From: Echinostoma caproni
Taxonomy: Eukaryota; Platyhelminthes; Trematoda; Plagiorchiida; Echinostomatidae
DNA length: 14,323 bases
Direction: 5' to 3'
Assembly: GCA_900618425.1 (NCBI GenBank)
Contig: UZAN01044634.1
Span: 1,638 to 15,960 of the forward strand
Position 1 is the stretch's first letter, and each line of letters opens with the position of its first letter. Under the pieces are notes generated by a model. That model ran no database searches, was not told where the DNA came from, and was given only the letters and a program-made list of their open reading frames with translations. Made by a program: the position numbers and the translations under genes. This document shows positions 1 through 8,195 of this stretch, piece after piece.

Positions 1-302
1 AATTGCCATTTAGATAGACAACACCTGTTATGTGTAAATCTGATCCCGTATCAATTATCTCAATCAGCCAATGGTAGAGAGAGATTACGAAACACGATCT
101 GATGGTACTGATTTGATCAAGCCTGACTAGTGAGATGTTTGAAGTTTTTTCTCCAGATACGCATCAGGAGAAACTCGTGGAAGCGAATTCCCAACGTTTC
201 TGTGTGTTTTCTGACGAAAGCATGCGTGGCTCAACAGCAAGAGTTTCTGTTGTCGTGGAACTTCATTTTTCGATGCACAAGTGCAGCAGGCATCTCAAAT
301 AT

Positions 303-314
303 CACACACACACA

Positions 315-361
<47 letters not shown>

Positions 362-387
362 GATTCATTGTACGTGTGTGTGTGCGT
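303..387. repeat. Compound CA / TA / GT microsatellite
   Basis: A (CA)n run with one CG interruption (303-323) passes into a pure (TA)n run to about 358. After a short spacer comes a (GT)n run (373-387). The CA and GT blocks are complementary and the TA block is self-complementary, so a single strand could fold back. The Tyr-Ile repeats this gives in overlapping reading frames are not coding. Confidence 0.95.
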
Positions 388-444
388 ACCCCTAACCTCT
401 AAACGTTTAACAGTGTATTACTACACAACTTATGGTTCCGGTCC

Positions 445-480
445 GCTGCTGCTGCTGATGATGATGATGAGGATGATGAT
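445..480. repeat. GCT/GAT trinucleotide tract
   Basis: Four GCT-type units run directly into GAT units with one GAG interruption (445-480). This is a simple-sequence repeat with no sign of coding use, because the frames around it stop quickly on both sides. Confidence 0.85.
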
Positions 481-482
481 TA

Positions 483-2030
483 TATCGTATTACCTTTGGA
501 CGAGATGGACTGGCTTTGTAATCCAATGCTTTCATTTATATTTATTATTAGTTGATTAAGTTTTTTTATATGGTTAATAACCTCAACGGATAATGGAAAA
601 AATTGGAAAGTTCTCTCAGTGCACTACGAAAGAGACACCTCCTGGAAAGTCTGTAAAATAAAAGCGATTTTATCCCATACTGCCTAATCATTGCAACACT
701 TAGTTAGGTAGAGCAAGTCTACTGTCGTTTGTTGATTAGCCAGTTTCAGCTAAACTTAAAAATAAAATCTGTAAAATTGCAAACAAATACCACTTTCTTG
801 ATGATATAAACCTTGTAAACTATGCGTCAAGCTACAAAATTCAGTCCAACAAGTTTTACAGGCTTTACTGTATACCTAATTTGAGGAAGTACGATGCATC
901 CCTTGTTTCAGTTGCCAGAAGTTTATCGAAATGCATTTCCGGATTCGAACGTTGCCTCAAATACACTAACACATACCGAGCAGCTCTGGTTCGTCAACTA
1001 ATTGCAAGCCGTTTGACAATGAAATGGAAATGAACTAGAAGCATAAATTCATATAATTCGCTCAGCCCGCTTTGTTACTATTCGCAACATTGAGATGGAT
1101 CACAAATTCGCAACCAGCGAACTGCTCGCTTCCGGTTCTACAAATATTTATGATCCGAATACGCACATCCACACCATCCACGCAAACACACACATCAAAC
1201 AACTTATGTGATAAATGACAGCCATAACGAGAAATGTTCAATGCGTTTGTGTGTCAAAAATAAAGATTTCGTGAAGTCCTATTTCACAATTAGTCTCGCA
1301 TTTCAGTTGGACAGCATATATCGCTCCGCAATTGGGCTTCTCGCTTTTAGAGCATAACTCGAGAAGTCTGGCGTGATAAAACAGTTACGCAAAACAAATA
1401 CACTGTAGTGCTCGAGATCGATTTGAGGCATATGTCAAATGTGGACTGATCAACTGCAGTCGTGATCTCTACCCACTGGTGTCCGTATCCACTGGGGGGA
1501 GAGGGGTTTTTCAGAAACATTCATCAACCCTAACTGGAGATCATGCATCCCAAGGGAGGGCGGAAATGTGATGACCAAATTTGATGGGATTTGCTCCAAA
1601 AGGAAAATGAAACAAAAAGATTGTTTTCGTTTTCGAACTGTTTGTGCAAATTCGTGCAGCAGTTCAATCTCCTCAGTGAAATATACATGTTCAGGATGAG
1701 TCAATAACACTCGGACGGCATAATCCCAGAAAGGTCATCAATATTTTCCTTTAATTTTTTGGGGAAAATAGAAAAACATTCTGGGGTATTAATATACACA
1801 AAATTCATATAACCTCCTTAATAACAAATGGTCCCCCAAAATGGAAATTTTTTGCTAACTGAATTGAAGCCAGTCTCACACGTCACTCTATTTGATTGGA
1901 AAATTGAACATTGAACGCTCACTGAAATGTGGTCTTTAGATCCTACAGTGATAATAGCTCCGTAAGGAAATGCTAACTTTGCAATTCTTCAAAAACGATT
2001 GCACGGAAATACGAAAAGTGGAGAAGATGT
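483..2030. other. Unassigned AT-rich stretch
   Basis: I see no gene or recognisable mobile element here. The only notable open frame is on the minus strand at 1450-1710 (86 codons). It contains an acidic/basic segment (TEEIELLHEFAQ, then VRKRKQ) that looks mildly protein-like, but I recognise no family and no splice context. Short CA-rich patches occur near 1171-1196. The stretch is best read as intergenic or intronic DNA. Confidence 0.5.
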
Positions 2031-2033
2031 GAG

Positions 2034-2108
2034 GAGCGGCGTTGAAGCGGTTTCGAACCCGTGACTTCCGGGTCACTATTTCTATGACCTGAAGCACGCG
2101 ATCACTGA
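2034..2108 (-). repeat. tRNA-derived SINE head, degenerate
   Basis: Read on the minus strand, this has a good polymerase III B-box core (GGGTTCGAAACC, plus-strand 2049-2060) followed by a tRNA 3'-like run ending CGCCGCTCC. It aligns by eye along most of its length with the tRNA-like module at 12630-12701. Both share TCAGGTCA, then TAGTG.CC.GG, then the B box, then CCGCT.CA.CGCCGC. The 5' acceptor half is eroded, so no full cloverleaf can be drawn. The tail toward 1950 shows no convincing similarity to the 12.6-kb copy. It is probably an old SINE rather than a functional tRNA gene. Confidence 0.6.
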
Positions 2109-3590
2109 ATAACACAAGACTAAAGCTTCATGTGCATGACTGGATTATTTTTATCTGATTGCAAAAGTTCACGTTTGATTATTTTACTCAGGATGCTTGC
2201 GAAAGAATATTTACAAAGTCCAGTCTTCTAAAGTATTTCCGATGTTTTGAACTCAATATTTTAGTTGAATTGTCAATAATCAAGTTTAAAATCGTAACCG
2301 AGATTGGGTGAATAAATCCTGAGGCAGTCGTTGGAATTCATCAAACGCCCGAAAACTCGGCTACTTGCCATGGTTGAGGGAAAGCAGAGCAAGTTACGAT
2401 GGGGGCTTACGAGAATTGCTGAGAGGTTTCACACACTTCGCACTTCTCATCCCATACCCATAGAAGATTTGAAGAAATTGGCCTAACCAGTAGTTTGATT
2501 GTTTAGAAAATGGAAATAGTTTAATTCAATCGGATGCTGTTACCACATTCTTCTAATGACTAATTATTATCTCTCACCGGTTTGTGTCGACACAGCAAAT
2601 TTGGTGGAGAAAATGTGAGCTAATTGCGCAAGCTGAGGGTAGTGGGTGATACAGTAACGAGGGAACACTTTAGGAATGCCAAATGAGGCTTTCGTTCACT
2701 AATAAACTCATGAAAAAAAATTATTTTTTCAAATGCTAAACTAAAATGATCCTATATCTCAGGATAAATGTGCAAAATAATTTGGGGCACATTTGCATTA
2801 AAGCTGGTAGTGCATTTCTTGCTTTATCGATCCCTAACGATTTTGAAGCGGTGCAAAACTATTTGGTTTACTAAAACACAGATACCGGATCACATTACCC
2901 CCGTTCGTAAATTACAAAAGAAACGCGGAGTACCGTTCAGCGATGACTCCTGATATTTTCAACGAACCAAATAATCAGAACAGAAATGTGGAATAAACAT
3001 CGTCGCACGGGTACAAACGGTTAAAAAAATGATCAGTTCGACAACTTCCACCGAGGTGATTCCATAACCTTTGCTACTCACACGTTTTGAGATTTCGAAA
3101 TACTTTGCCGCATTTGAACACATTGAAAATTGCGAATTGTGCACTTTTCCCTTATTTGAATAATAATTACTGCCATCAGATCAATCGTTTATTTGTCGAG
3201 TGTTCTAAAGAATTTATCTGGAATATAATGGTCAAAGGTTTCCCTAATGCATATCAATTCAGCGTCAAAGCTACCTCAGACACAATGGGTTGGTGGATCC
3301 TTTGAATACGGCATTCATTACCAAAACCGTTTGACTAACCAGCCTGAACTTGCTGTTAAAGGTAATATCATCCCGTGGTTGATTCTGTCAAACATTTTGG
3401 AGTTAATTTGTCATATAAACTTTCTTGGTCCTAAGATGTTGAGAACATTTTATATTAAGGTGGTTGTATTATCCCTCAACGTTTTCCCTAAATGCAATTC
3501 CTAAATTTCTGAAAGCCCGGATTCGCCCACATTGGTTGTACTGCTTACCAATAATTTTCCCGATCTAAAGCAGAAAGACTTTATTCCGTT
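2109..3590. other. Unassigned AT-rich stretch
   Basis: Only frames of 60-85 codons are found, on both strands, and none has recognisable domains. Overlapping plus-strand frames at 3087-3305 and 3247-3504 have no flanking features that would make them exons. No tRNA-like head, microsatellite or terminal repeat was seen. Confidence 0.5.
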
Positions 3591-3594
3591 TTCC

Positions 3595-3894
3595 AGATCT
3601 CCTAAACTTCCTTCCCGTTGCAGTGGAATCTCCAAGACCGTTTTGGTTGATTTGATTGTGTGCAAGCATGTTGATATATGTGATAGAGTTATCAGCCATG
3701 TTCTGTCAAATGAAGAACACTACCTGCATACCTACCTCAATAAATCTGTGTCGCGTCCGAGTAGACGTTCCAAATTTAGGATCCCTCGTGCACCTACCAC
3801 CACTTCTAAGAACGGCATCATCTCCCATTTTGCTCTCATCTTGATAAACCGAGTAATCATCAATACAGACTTGGAAAATCACCCATCCCATTAG
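3595..3894 (+). other. Unrecognised open frame, possible exon or repeat fragment
   Basis: This is part of the longest open frame in the window (3532-3894, which opens only at a TTG). A pyrimidine-rich run ending in CAG (about 3582-3598) would serve as a splice acceptor. Downstream about 99 codons stay open to a TAG at 3892-3894. Visible composition includes VDLIVCKHVDICDRVISHVL, then an Arg/Ser/Pro-rich basic stretch (VSRPSRRSKFRIPRAPTTT). I do not recognise a family and see no catalytic motif. Base composition is less AT-rich than the flanks. It could be a terminal exon, a piece of a retroelement, or chance. Confidence 0.25.
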
Positions 3895-4340
3895 CTTTTT
3901 ATACCATCCATTTGTTTTTTATTTAGTTAACGCTCAATGTGTTTCTTTTTCTTAATGCTCAGCATTTATTTCATTGAAACTTGTCGAAAGTGCTGAACAT
4001 CCACCCTATTGGGCACGTAAAGGCTAACTTGACTTGACACTGTGGAATTCTCGAGTTTGAACATTATTATAAAATATATTGTATTATATCATATTATGCA
4101 TTATTATAAAATAATTGAGTAACTAAACGTTAGGTGCAATCCCAAAGTAGTCGAATTTCTTTTAGCTTAGCTATTGCTGAAGTCAACGAAATTTCGGAAT
4201 CTACTAAAAATTCAAACCAAATAAGTCTTACCTCAATCATTAGGCAACCGCGTCGTTCAACCCGTTCGAAGAACACCTAAAAATGCCACTGACTGTCTAT
4301 TGTTTTCATTCACCAAGCAGAATGACACAAAGTAGGTTCT
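3895..4340. other. AT-rich stretch with a short TTGAC duplication
   Basis: Pyrimidine-rich, AT-rich DNA follows the open frame. At about 4026-4038 there is a short tandem AACTTGACTTGAC. Some RTE-type LINEs end in short tandem repeats of this sort, but two units are too few to call one and no reverse transcriptase is visible upstream. No gene is supported. Confidence 0.35.
4062..4113. repeat. Short direct repeat, 15 bp at 37-bp spacing
   Basis: The 15-mer CATTATTATAAAATA occurs at 4062-4076 and again at 4099-4113, within very AT-rich DNA. It is consistent with a local tandem duplication or replication slippage. No function is inferred. Confidence 0.8.
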
Positions 4341-5180
4341 ATCTAATTTGATTTTCTTTGAGTTTGACAGGTTTCATGTTGCAAGATGTTACTGTTTTCG
4401 TGTGCATTAATGTTGTTTACGTAGAGGCAACTGCACTTGAGCATAATTTGATCAACCAGGTACTGCTATCACACTTCGTTTTAACTAGCAGTACTTTAGG
4501 TATCTCAAAGAATTGGATTAACCACCCTGACCACATGTCCCTTCCCCCCCTCCGTACCTTGCGGATCAAAGAGACCCTGCCTAGCAGGAGAACACAAATA
4601 ATGTCATCCAGGAACAGAAGTGAGACACGCGAAGAACTATTGTTTTGATCGATCCGCCCTTCGATTGTAACTGTCCATTTCCTGTATGACCCTTGACATT
4701 CCCTAACGTTTTGTCCGCCCGTGTTGTTTCCTGTGTGTGAGCTCCGTGCTTTCGGACTATCTTAATATAATCATCAGCTTGTGTTGTGACTGCGTTCTTC
4801 CTTGGAATAATTCCCATTGACTATGAATCCTGTGTGGTGATTGCCTTTGTGAAACAGACACGTGTCGAAGTTACTGTGATTGCCATTACCCTGCGTAACC
4901 GAATTCCATTGCAGGGTCCTTGTGGAATTATCTACACGTCTAGGATCGTGCTTCATACTAACGGACTACCTGATTACGATATCCTACAGTACCTAGCATA
5001 TTGAATGCCTGAGCTAATGAGACCGAATTCGAGAAAGCATTTGATGAAACGTTTCTGTATGGAACCCAAAACCTTTCAGGCATTACAACTCACGAATATG
5101 ACCGAAAATTGTTGGTTCAAGCAAAATTACCAAAATTTTCAACCTTTACGTTTATCAGTGGACGGAACAATGATGTATAG
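4341..5180. other. Unassigned stretch with two weak open frames
   Basis: A plus-strand frame at 4358-4648 starts near a TTTGACAG acceptor-like site and has a possible donor (CAG|GTACTG) at about 4457. A second frame runs from 4786 with a single TGA (5002-5004) to 5256, where it enters the antisense of a SINE. Neither has recognisable domains, and the start codons are non-ATG. The minus strand carries a hammerhead-like motif at 4750-4777, described in the findings. No gene is supported. Confidence 0.35.
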
Positions 5181-5445
5181 ATTACTTGTGTTTATTACAC
5201 GCTTTAGTATGATGAATAGCAGACGGGATAAACCCAATTGGACCTGGAAACCGTAACCTAAACCCCCGGACTTTGGGTAGCTAACTAAATAGGGCCCCGC
5301 CAGGTTAGGTTTGGTATTGAACCGGATGACAGCAGTTCTGCCTATCGCCAAAGTTGCGTTTCGGTGGCGGAGTTTGAACCTCGGACCGTAGGGTCCAAAG
5401 TACATCGGTGACAGCGACTAAACCACCGCGCCACCAACACCCGAA
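5180..5445 (-). repeat. tRNA-derived SINE, near full length
   Basis: The minus strand carries a 73-nt tRNA-like head at plus coordinates 5363-5435. Its acceptor stem is perfect over 7 bp (GGTGGCG with CGCCACC). A D-arm of CGGTG/CACCG follows, holding an A-box-like TGGTTTAGTCG. The anticodon-like stem is GGACC/GGTCC with a 4-nt loop, and the T-arm holds the B box GGTTCAAACTCC. After the head comes a body shared with the copies at 6928-7160 and 8106-8195: CCTAACCT.GCGGGGCC, a GTTTA.CCCGTCTGCT block, and a tail near a GTAATAAA-like end at about 5180. Compared with the 6928 copy it lacks roughly 30 nt inside the body. The missing normal anticodon loop and the attached body argue against a true tRNA gene. 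Confidence 0.85.
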
Positions 5446-6164
5446 ATGGGTTGCTGCGATTTGTTAAAATCGGTTGATAGTGGAATATCAGTTCTTTATA
5501 ATCCTCTATCTTTGAAAAAACCGTTCAAATTTTCCTCAGACATAAACACATTTCGTTATCAACTTTTGTGCATCACAATCTCTAAATTGATTTTTTGTTC
5601 AGTCTTGGTATATCCTTTTGAGTGGACACAGTGACTTAAGTTGTTGCCTCCGAAATTACATTTTTGCAGTTAACGATGGGAATAATTCGGGTCGACATTT
5701 ACCTCAATCTTAGCTGCGATCCAATTTAACCGTCATCTTGCTTCGGCATAACCGGTTTGCTCTCTTTTGATTTGTTATGATAAAGAAAGTCCGTTGATTA
5801 GGCAATAAATTGAACTTATGTAAACATCGAACCATTTGCACAAATCAGGAACTGAGTCATCAGATTAATGTGCCTCTCGGATCCAACTAAATGCCGCGAA
5901 CTCCTAAATGTTTCAGCCGATTTGAGCATGATGACACTTTAAGACGCTTATTCAATGGGTCGCACATCTCAAGGTCATTTTTGAAGGTCAACTTTTATGT
6001 TTCCTAGCATATATTTTGAGTTCCTTCAGGATGTGGGATGTTTCGTGGGGAATAAACAAACTCAGAAAACAGCAACCGTTTGTGAGAAACATTGAATTTC
6101 CATGCTACTTTGTATGAAGCACTTTCTAATGCTGAGTTGTAACCTATGGACTACTACAAAGTTT
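5446..6164. other. Unassigned stretch
   Basis: The only plus-strand frame of note (5446-5634, 62 codons) has no recognisable motif, and the rest is broken in all frames. No terminal repeats or tRNA-like heads were seen. Confidence 0.5.
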
Positions 6165-6262
6165 ATCGCGGCAGTGATGTTGGCGCAAATTCAAACAGTG
6201 ATAGAAGAGAACTAAGAACATAGTGGTCGGAGATAAACTTCGGAATAAATACACTTCATCCA
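6165..6262 (-). repeat. Fragment of the SINE-like family seen at 12.5 kb
   Basis: Read on the minus strand, this matches plus-strand 12537-12620 closely by eye. Shared blocks are TGTATTTATTCCGAA, GTTCTTAGT.CTCTTCTATCA and GTTTGAATTTGC. In short hypothetical translations both copies give MFLVLFYH.LNL, which reflects DNA homology and not coding. Similarity stops just before the position where the 12.6-kb copy has its tRNA-like module, so this copy carries only the upstream segment. It confirms that segment as a dispersed repeat. Confidence 0.75.
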
Positions 6263-6927
6263 TGGCCCTCACTATACAATTCTGATATTGCAAACGTAAA
6301 TGTGTTTCCGAAACGTGAGTCGTTGTGCACGAGTTTGAGCAACACCTGTGCAAGTAAGCAGTTAACTTCTATCTGAGGATAACTTATGAGAATACGGTTT
6401 GGAGGGCTTGATTACCGTGAGTAAATTGCACCGCAGTGAAGTTGGTTGCCTTCCTGTTTTCGTGAAATTGTTTCTCCATCGTGGTAACAATACGTCTCGA
6501 CAAATCGCAGAGACGAATGAGCTTGGGAGCAGACCGTGTGTATTGAGCCAGCTTCGGTGTCTATTAGGAGACAATAAGATTACCGATGATTGCCTTAGGC
6601 GAAACCACAACTTCCGGATCAGTCAGTCATTGTCTGAGTGATCTAGGGCGTACACAGTTGTCCTTCGCTAATAAGCCAAATAAGATCAGTAGAGTCACAC
6701 ACAACCAGTCTACATGAAATGAAAGGGAATGGACGAGAGTTTGGGGCATTAGGAGTAAAAGAACGTCTCAAAATATTATTACTGTAATTACATAAAGTAA
6801 GAAACAGATAATAGTAACATGTATAACGAACTCTTCTGCCCGGGTTCCAAGTACTTTTATTCAGAAGATTCATCAACACAGAACGAAGACAAATGTCGCG
6901 AAATGCTAACATTTCGTTTCATTAACG
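6263..6927. other. Unassigned stretch with overlapping short frames
   Basis: Frames of about 80-89 codons occur on both strands (6399-6641 plus, 6362-6610 minus, 6643-6912 minus), none recognised. A donor-like CCGTGAGTAA lies at about 6415-6424. On the minus strand a pyrimidine-rich run ending in TTACAG lies near 6780-6790. These are too weak to define exons. The minus-strand stretch AATAAAAGTACTT (about 6852-6864) also occurs downstream of the SINE fragment at 8106-8195, so it may be an eroded repeat tail. Confidence 0.4.
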
Positions 6928-7160
6928 TACTTTGGACCCTATGGTTTGTGGTTCGAGCCGTGTCACCACTACGCAACTTCGGTGGTAGATAGCTTTACTG
7001 TCGTCCTGTTCAATGCCACGCCTAACCTAGCGGGGCCTTATGTGGTTCGCCACTCCGAGTCCTGCGGCTCAGTTTACCGGTCCCCATCACTGAACCGCAG
7101 GTCTTCGTGACTGTAGGGTTTACCCCGTCTCCTGTTCATCACACAAGTATTTGTAGTAAA
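6928..7160 (+). repeat. tRNA-derived SINE, 5'-truncated copy
   Basis: This belongs to the same family as the minus-strand element at 5180-5445 but lies on the plus strand. It starts abruptly at TACTTTGGACCCTA, inside the anticodon-like stem, so the acceptor 5' half and A box are gone. The B-box region (GTGGTTCGAGCC), the CCTAACCTAGCGGGGCC block and the TTTACCCCGTCTCCTGTTCATCACAC tail region all align. It keeps about 30 nt of body that the 5180 copy lacks. Loss of the A box makes this copy transcriptionally dead. It ends about 20 bp before the left arm of the inverted Penelope pair. Confidence 0.85.
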
Positions 7161-7182
7161 AAGCTCAGTCGCTGACTTAAAC

Positions 7183-7398
7183 AGCCGTTTGCTGTGATAA
7201 GATTGGCTGTTCCGTTGTCATGGTAACCATCCTTTGTGAGCATCGGTCGACTGGCCCTGCTAGAGCAACCGCAAACCGGTTTTGAACCGGTTCTAGCTGG
7301 GGCGCCCTCCGGTTACTAGTGTTTTCTACATGGTTATAGATATGCCCTAGTTCTATGTGCTTCTTTATACTATCCGTTCTGGAGTGCCATGCTTCGAG
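7183..7398 (-). mobile_element. Penelope-like element 3' end, inverted partial copy
   Basis: This is the reverse complement of 7652-7896, with high identity by eye along the whole length. On the minus strand it begins inside the C-terminus of the endonuclease coding region, reading EAWHSRTDSIKKHIELGHIY. It then enters the 3' untranslated region, marked by GAACCGGTTC, GCAACCGCAAACC and GGTTACCATGACAACGGA. Unlike the right-hand copy, it keeps a Trp codon in the EAWHS motif. It is truncated at its 3' end at about 7183, next to a SINE tail. It is a fragment and cannot be autonomous. With the right copy it forms an inverted repeat with arms of about 215-245 bp. Confidence 0.85.
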
Positions 7399-7737
7399 AC
7401 CAAAGTATCAACTACCAAATGACGATTCCTCAAACATCGGATACAAATTAAAGTGTCGAGACTGCGACAAATACTATGTGGGACAAACCAGCAGAAAGCT
7501 GAAGACACGACTCCACGAAACACACTGGCGGTCAAACAACACGAGGAGAATTCACAAATCTCAATCCACATGGATGCTGAGAAGCACGTTTTCCAACTGG
7601 ACAAGGCAAGAATAATCGGAAGAGAACCCACCAAGTCAATACGGAAATTCATCGAAGCATGACACTCCAGAACGGATAGCACAAATAAGCACATAGAATT
7701 AGAACCTATCTATCACTGTTCAAAAAATCACTGGTAA
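7399..7737 (+). pseudogene. Penelope-like GIY-YIG endonuclease domain, broken
   Basis: This is the C-terminal endonuclease domain of an EN-positive Penelope-like retroelement, which would nick the target site for reverse transcription. In one frame the GIY-like GYK is at 7439-7447, a CRDC Cys pair at 7454-7465, YVGQTSR from 7475, and the catalytic-type Arg in LKTRLHE near 7508. Cys residues between the GIY and YIG motifs are typical of the Penelope form. A one-base loss at about 7520-7524 then moves the homology to another frame, which carries LAVKQHEENS, a DAEKH segment, GREPTKSIRKFIEA with the metal-binding-type Glu, and HIELEPIYH. A TGA at 7660-7662 replaces the Trp of EAWHS. The natural stop is probably TAA at 7735-7737. 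The upstream reverse transcriptase is absent, because the copy is joined at about 7399 to the inverted fragment. The family call is firm; the copy is inactive. Confidence 0.88.
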
Positions 7738-8100
7738 CCTGAGGGTGCCCCAGCTAGAACCGGTTCAAAACCTCTTCTAACCAGCTTGGAACAGGTTCAA
7801 AACCGGTTTGCGGTTGCTCTAGCAAGCCAGTCGACCAATGAGAACCAAGGATGGTTACCATGACAACGGACCAGCCAATCCAATCACAACAAACGGTTAC
7901 TATTGACCGATAGGATTACAGGGACGCGAACAGCCAATCACAACCCTCAAACAAAACCATAAAAGCCCTGTCCCACTGGGGACTGGCGCTTCCTCAAAGT
8001 CGCACTGATGATATTGTCTAGCTTGGTGAACTACACCTCCAGCTCGGAGACCTCACCAACACCAACATCCGCATCCCGAGCTACAATCATTCCACATCAT
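7738..8100 (+). mobile_element. Penelope-like element 3' untranslated / terminal region
   Basis: This continues from the endonuclease pseudogene. The first part (to about 7896) is mirrored in the left arm, with conserved landmarks CCCCAGCTAGAACCGGTTC, TTTGCGGTTGCTCTAGCA and TGGTTACCATGACAACGGA. It carries about 32 bp (roughly 7763-7798) missing from the left arm, bounded by GGTTCAAAACC repeats. The rest (7897-8100) has no mirror. It holds a TATAAAAG-like CATAAAAGCCCTG (about 7960) and a CTGATGA box (8005-8011) that looks like part of a decayed hammerhead ribozyme. Such motifs are known in Penelope-like terminal repeats. The 3' boundary is uncertain and may be at the CATCATTGAGG just before the next SINE. 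Confidence 0.65.
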
Positions 8101-8105
8101 TGAGG

Positions 8106-8195
8106 TTACCTGTTTCCATTACTGAACAGCAGGTCCTCGAGACTATGGGGTCTAAACCGTCTGCTGCTTATCACACTATGGGGTAATAAAAGTAC
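8106..8195 (+). repeat. tRNA-derived SINE, 3'-half fragment
   Basis: This is a third member of the 5180/6928 family, on the plus strand. It aligns from TTACCTGTTTCCATTACTGAAC (compare TTACCGGTCCCCATCACTGAAC in the 6928 copy) through CAGCAGGTC.TCG.GACT and CCGTCTGCTGCTTATCACAC to a GGTAATAAAAGTACTT-like end. The tRNA-like head is absent. Its junction with the Penelope 3' end is immediate, which suggests either independent truncated insertions or a shared rearrangement. Confidence 0.75.

Noticed and set aside
130..559. Overlapping open frames of about 90 codons
   Set aside because: They owe their length to the CA/TA microsatellite (Tyr-Ile and Thr-His repeats). There is no coding signal outside it.
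5363..5435. Functional tRNA gene
   Set aside because: The anticodon-type loop has only 4 nt, and a SINE body shared with two other loci follows directly. It is a SINE head.
7365..7694. 109-codon minus-strand frame across the Penelope pair
   Set aside because: It is antisense to the recognised GIY-YIG frames and opens only because of the inverted arms. Its N-terminal similarity to the plus-strand frame is a consequence of the inverted repeat.
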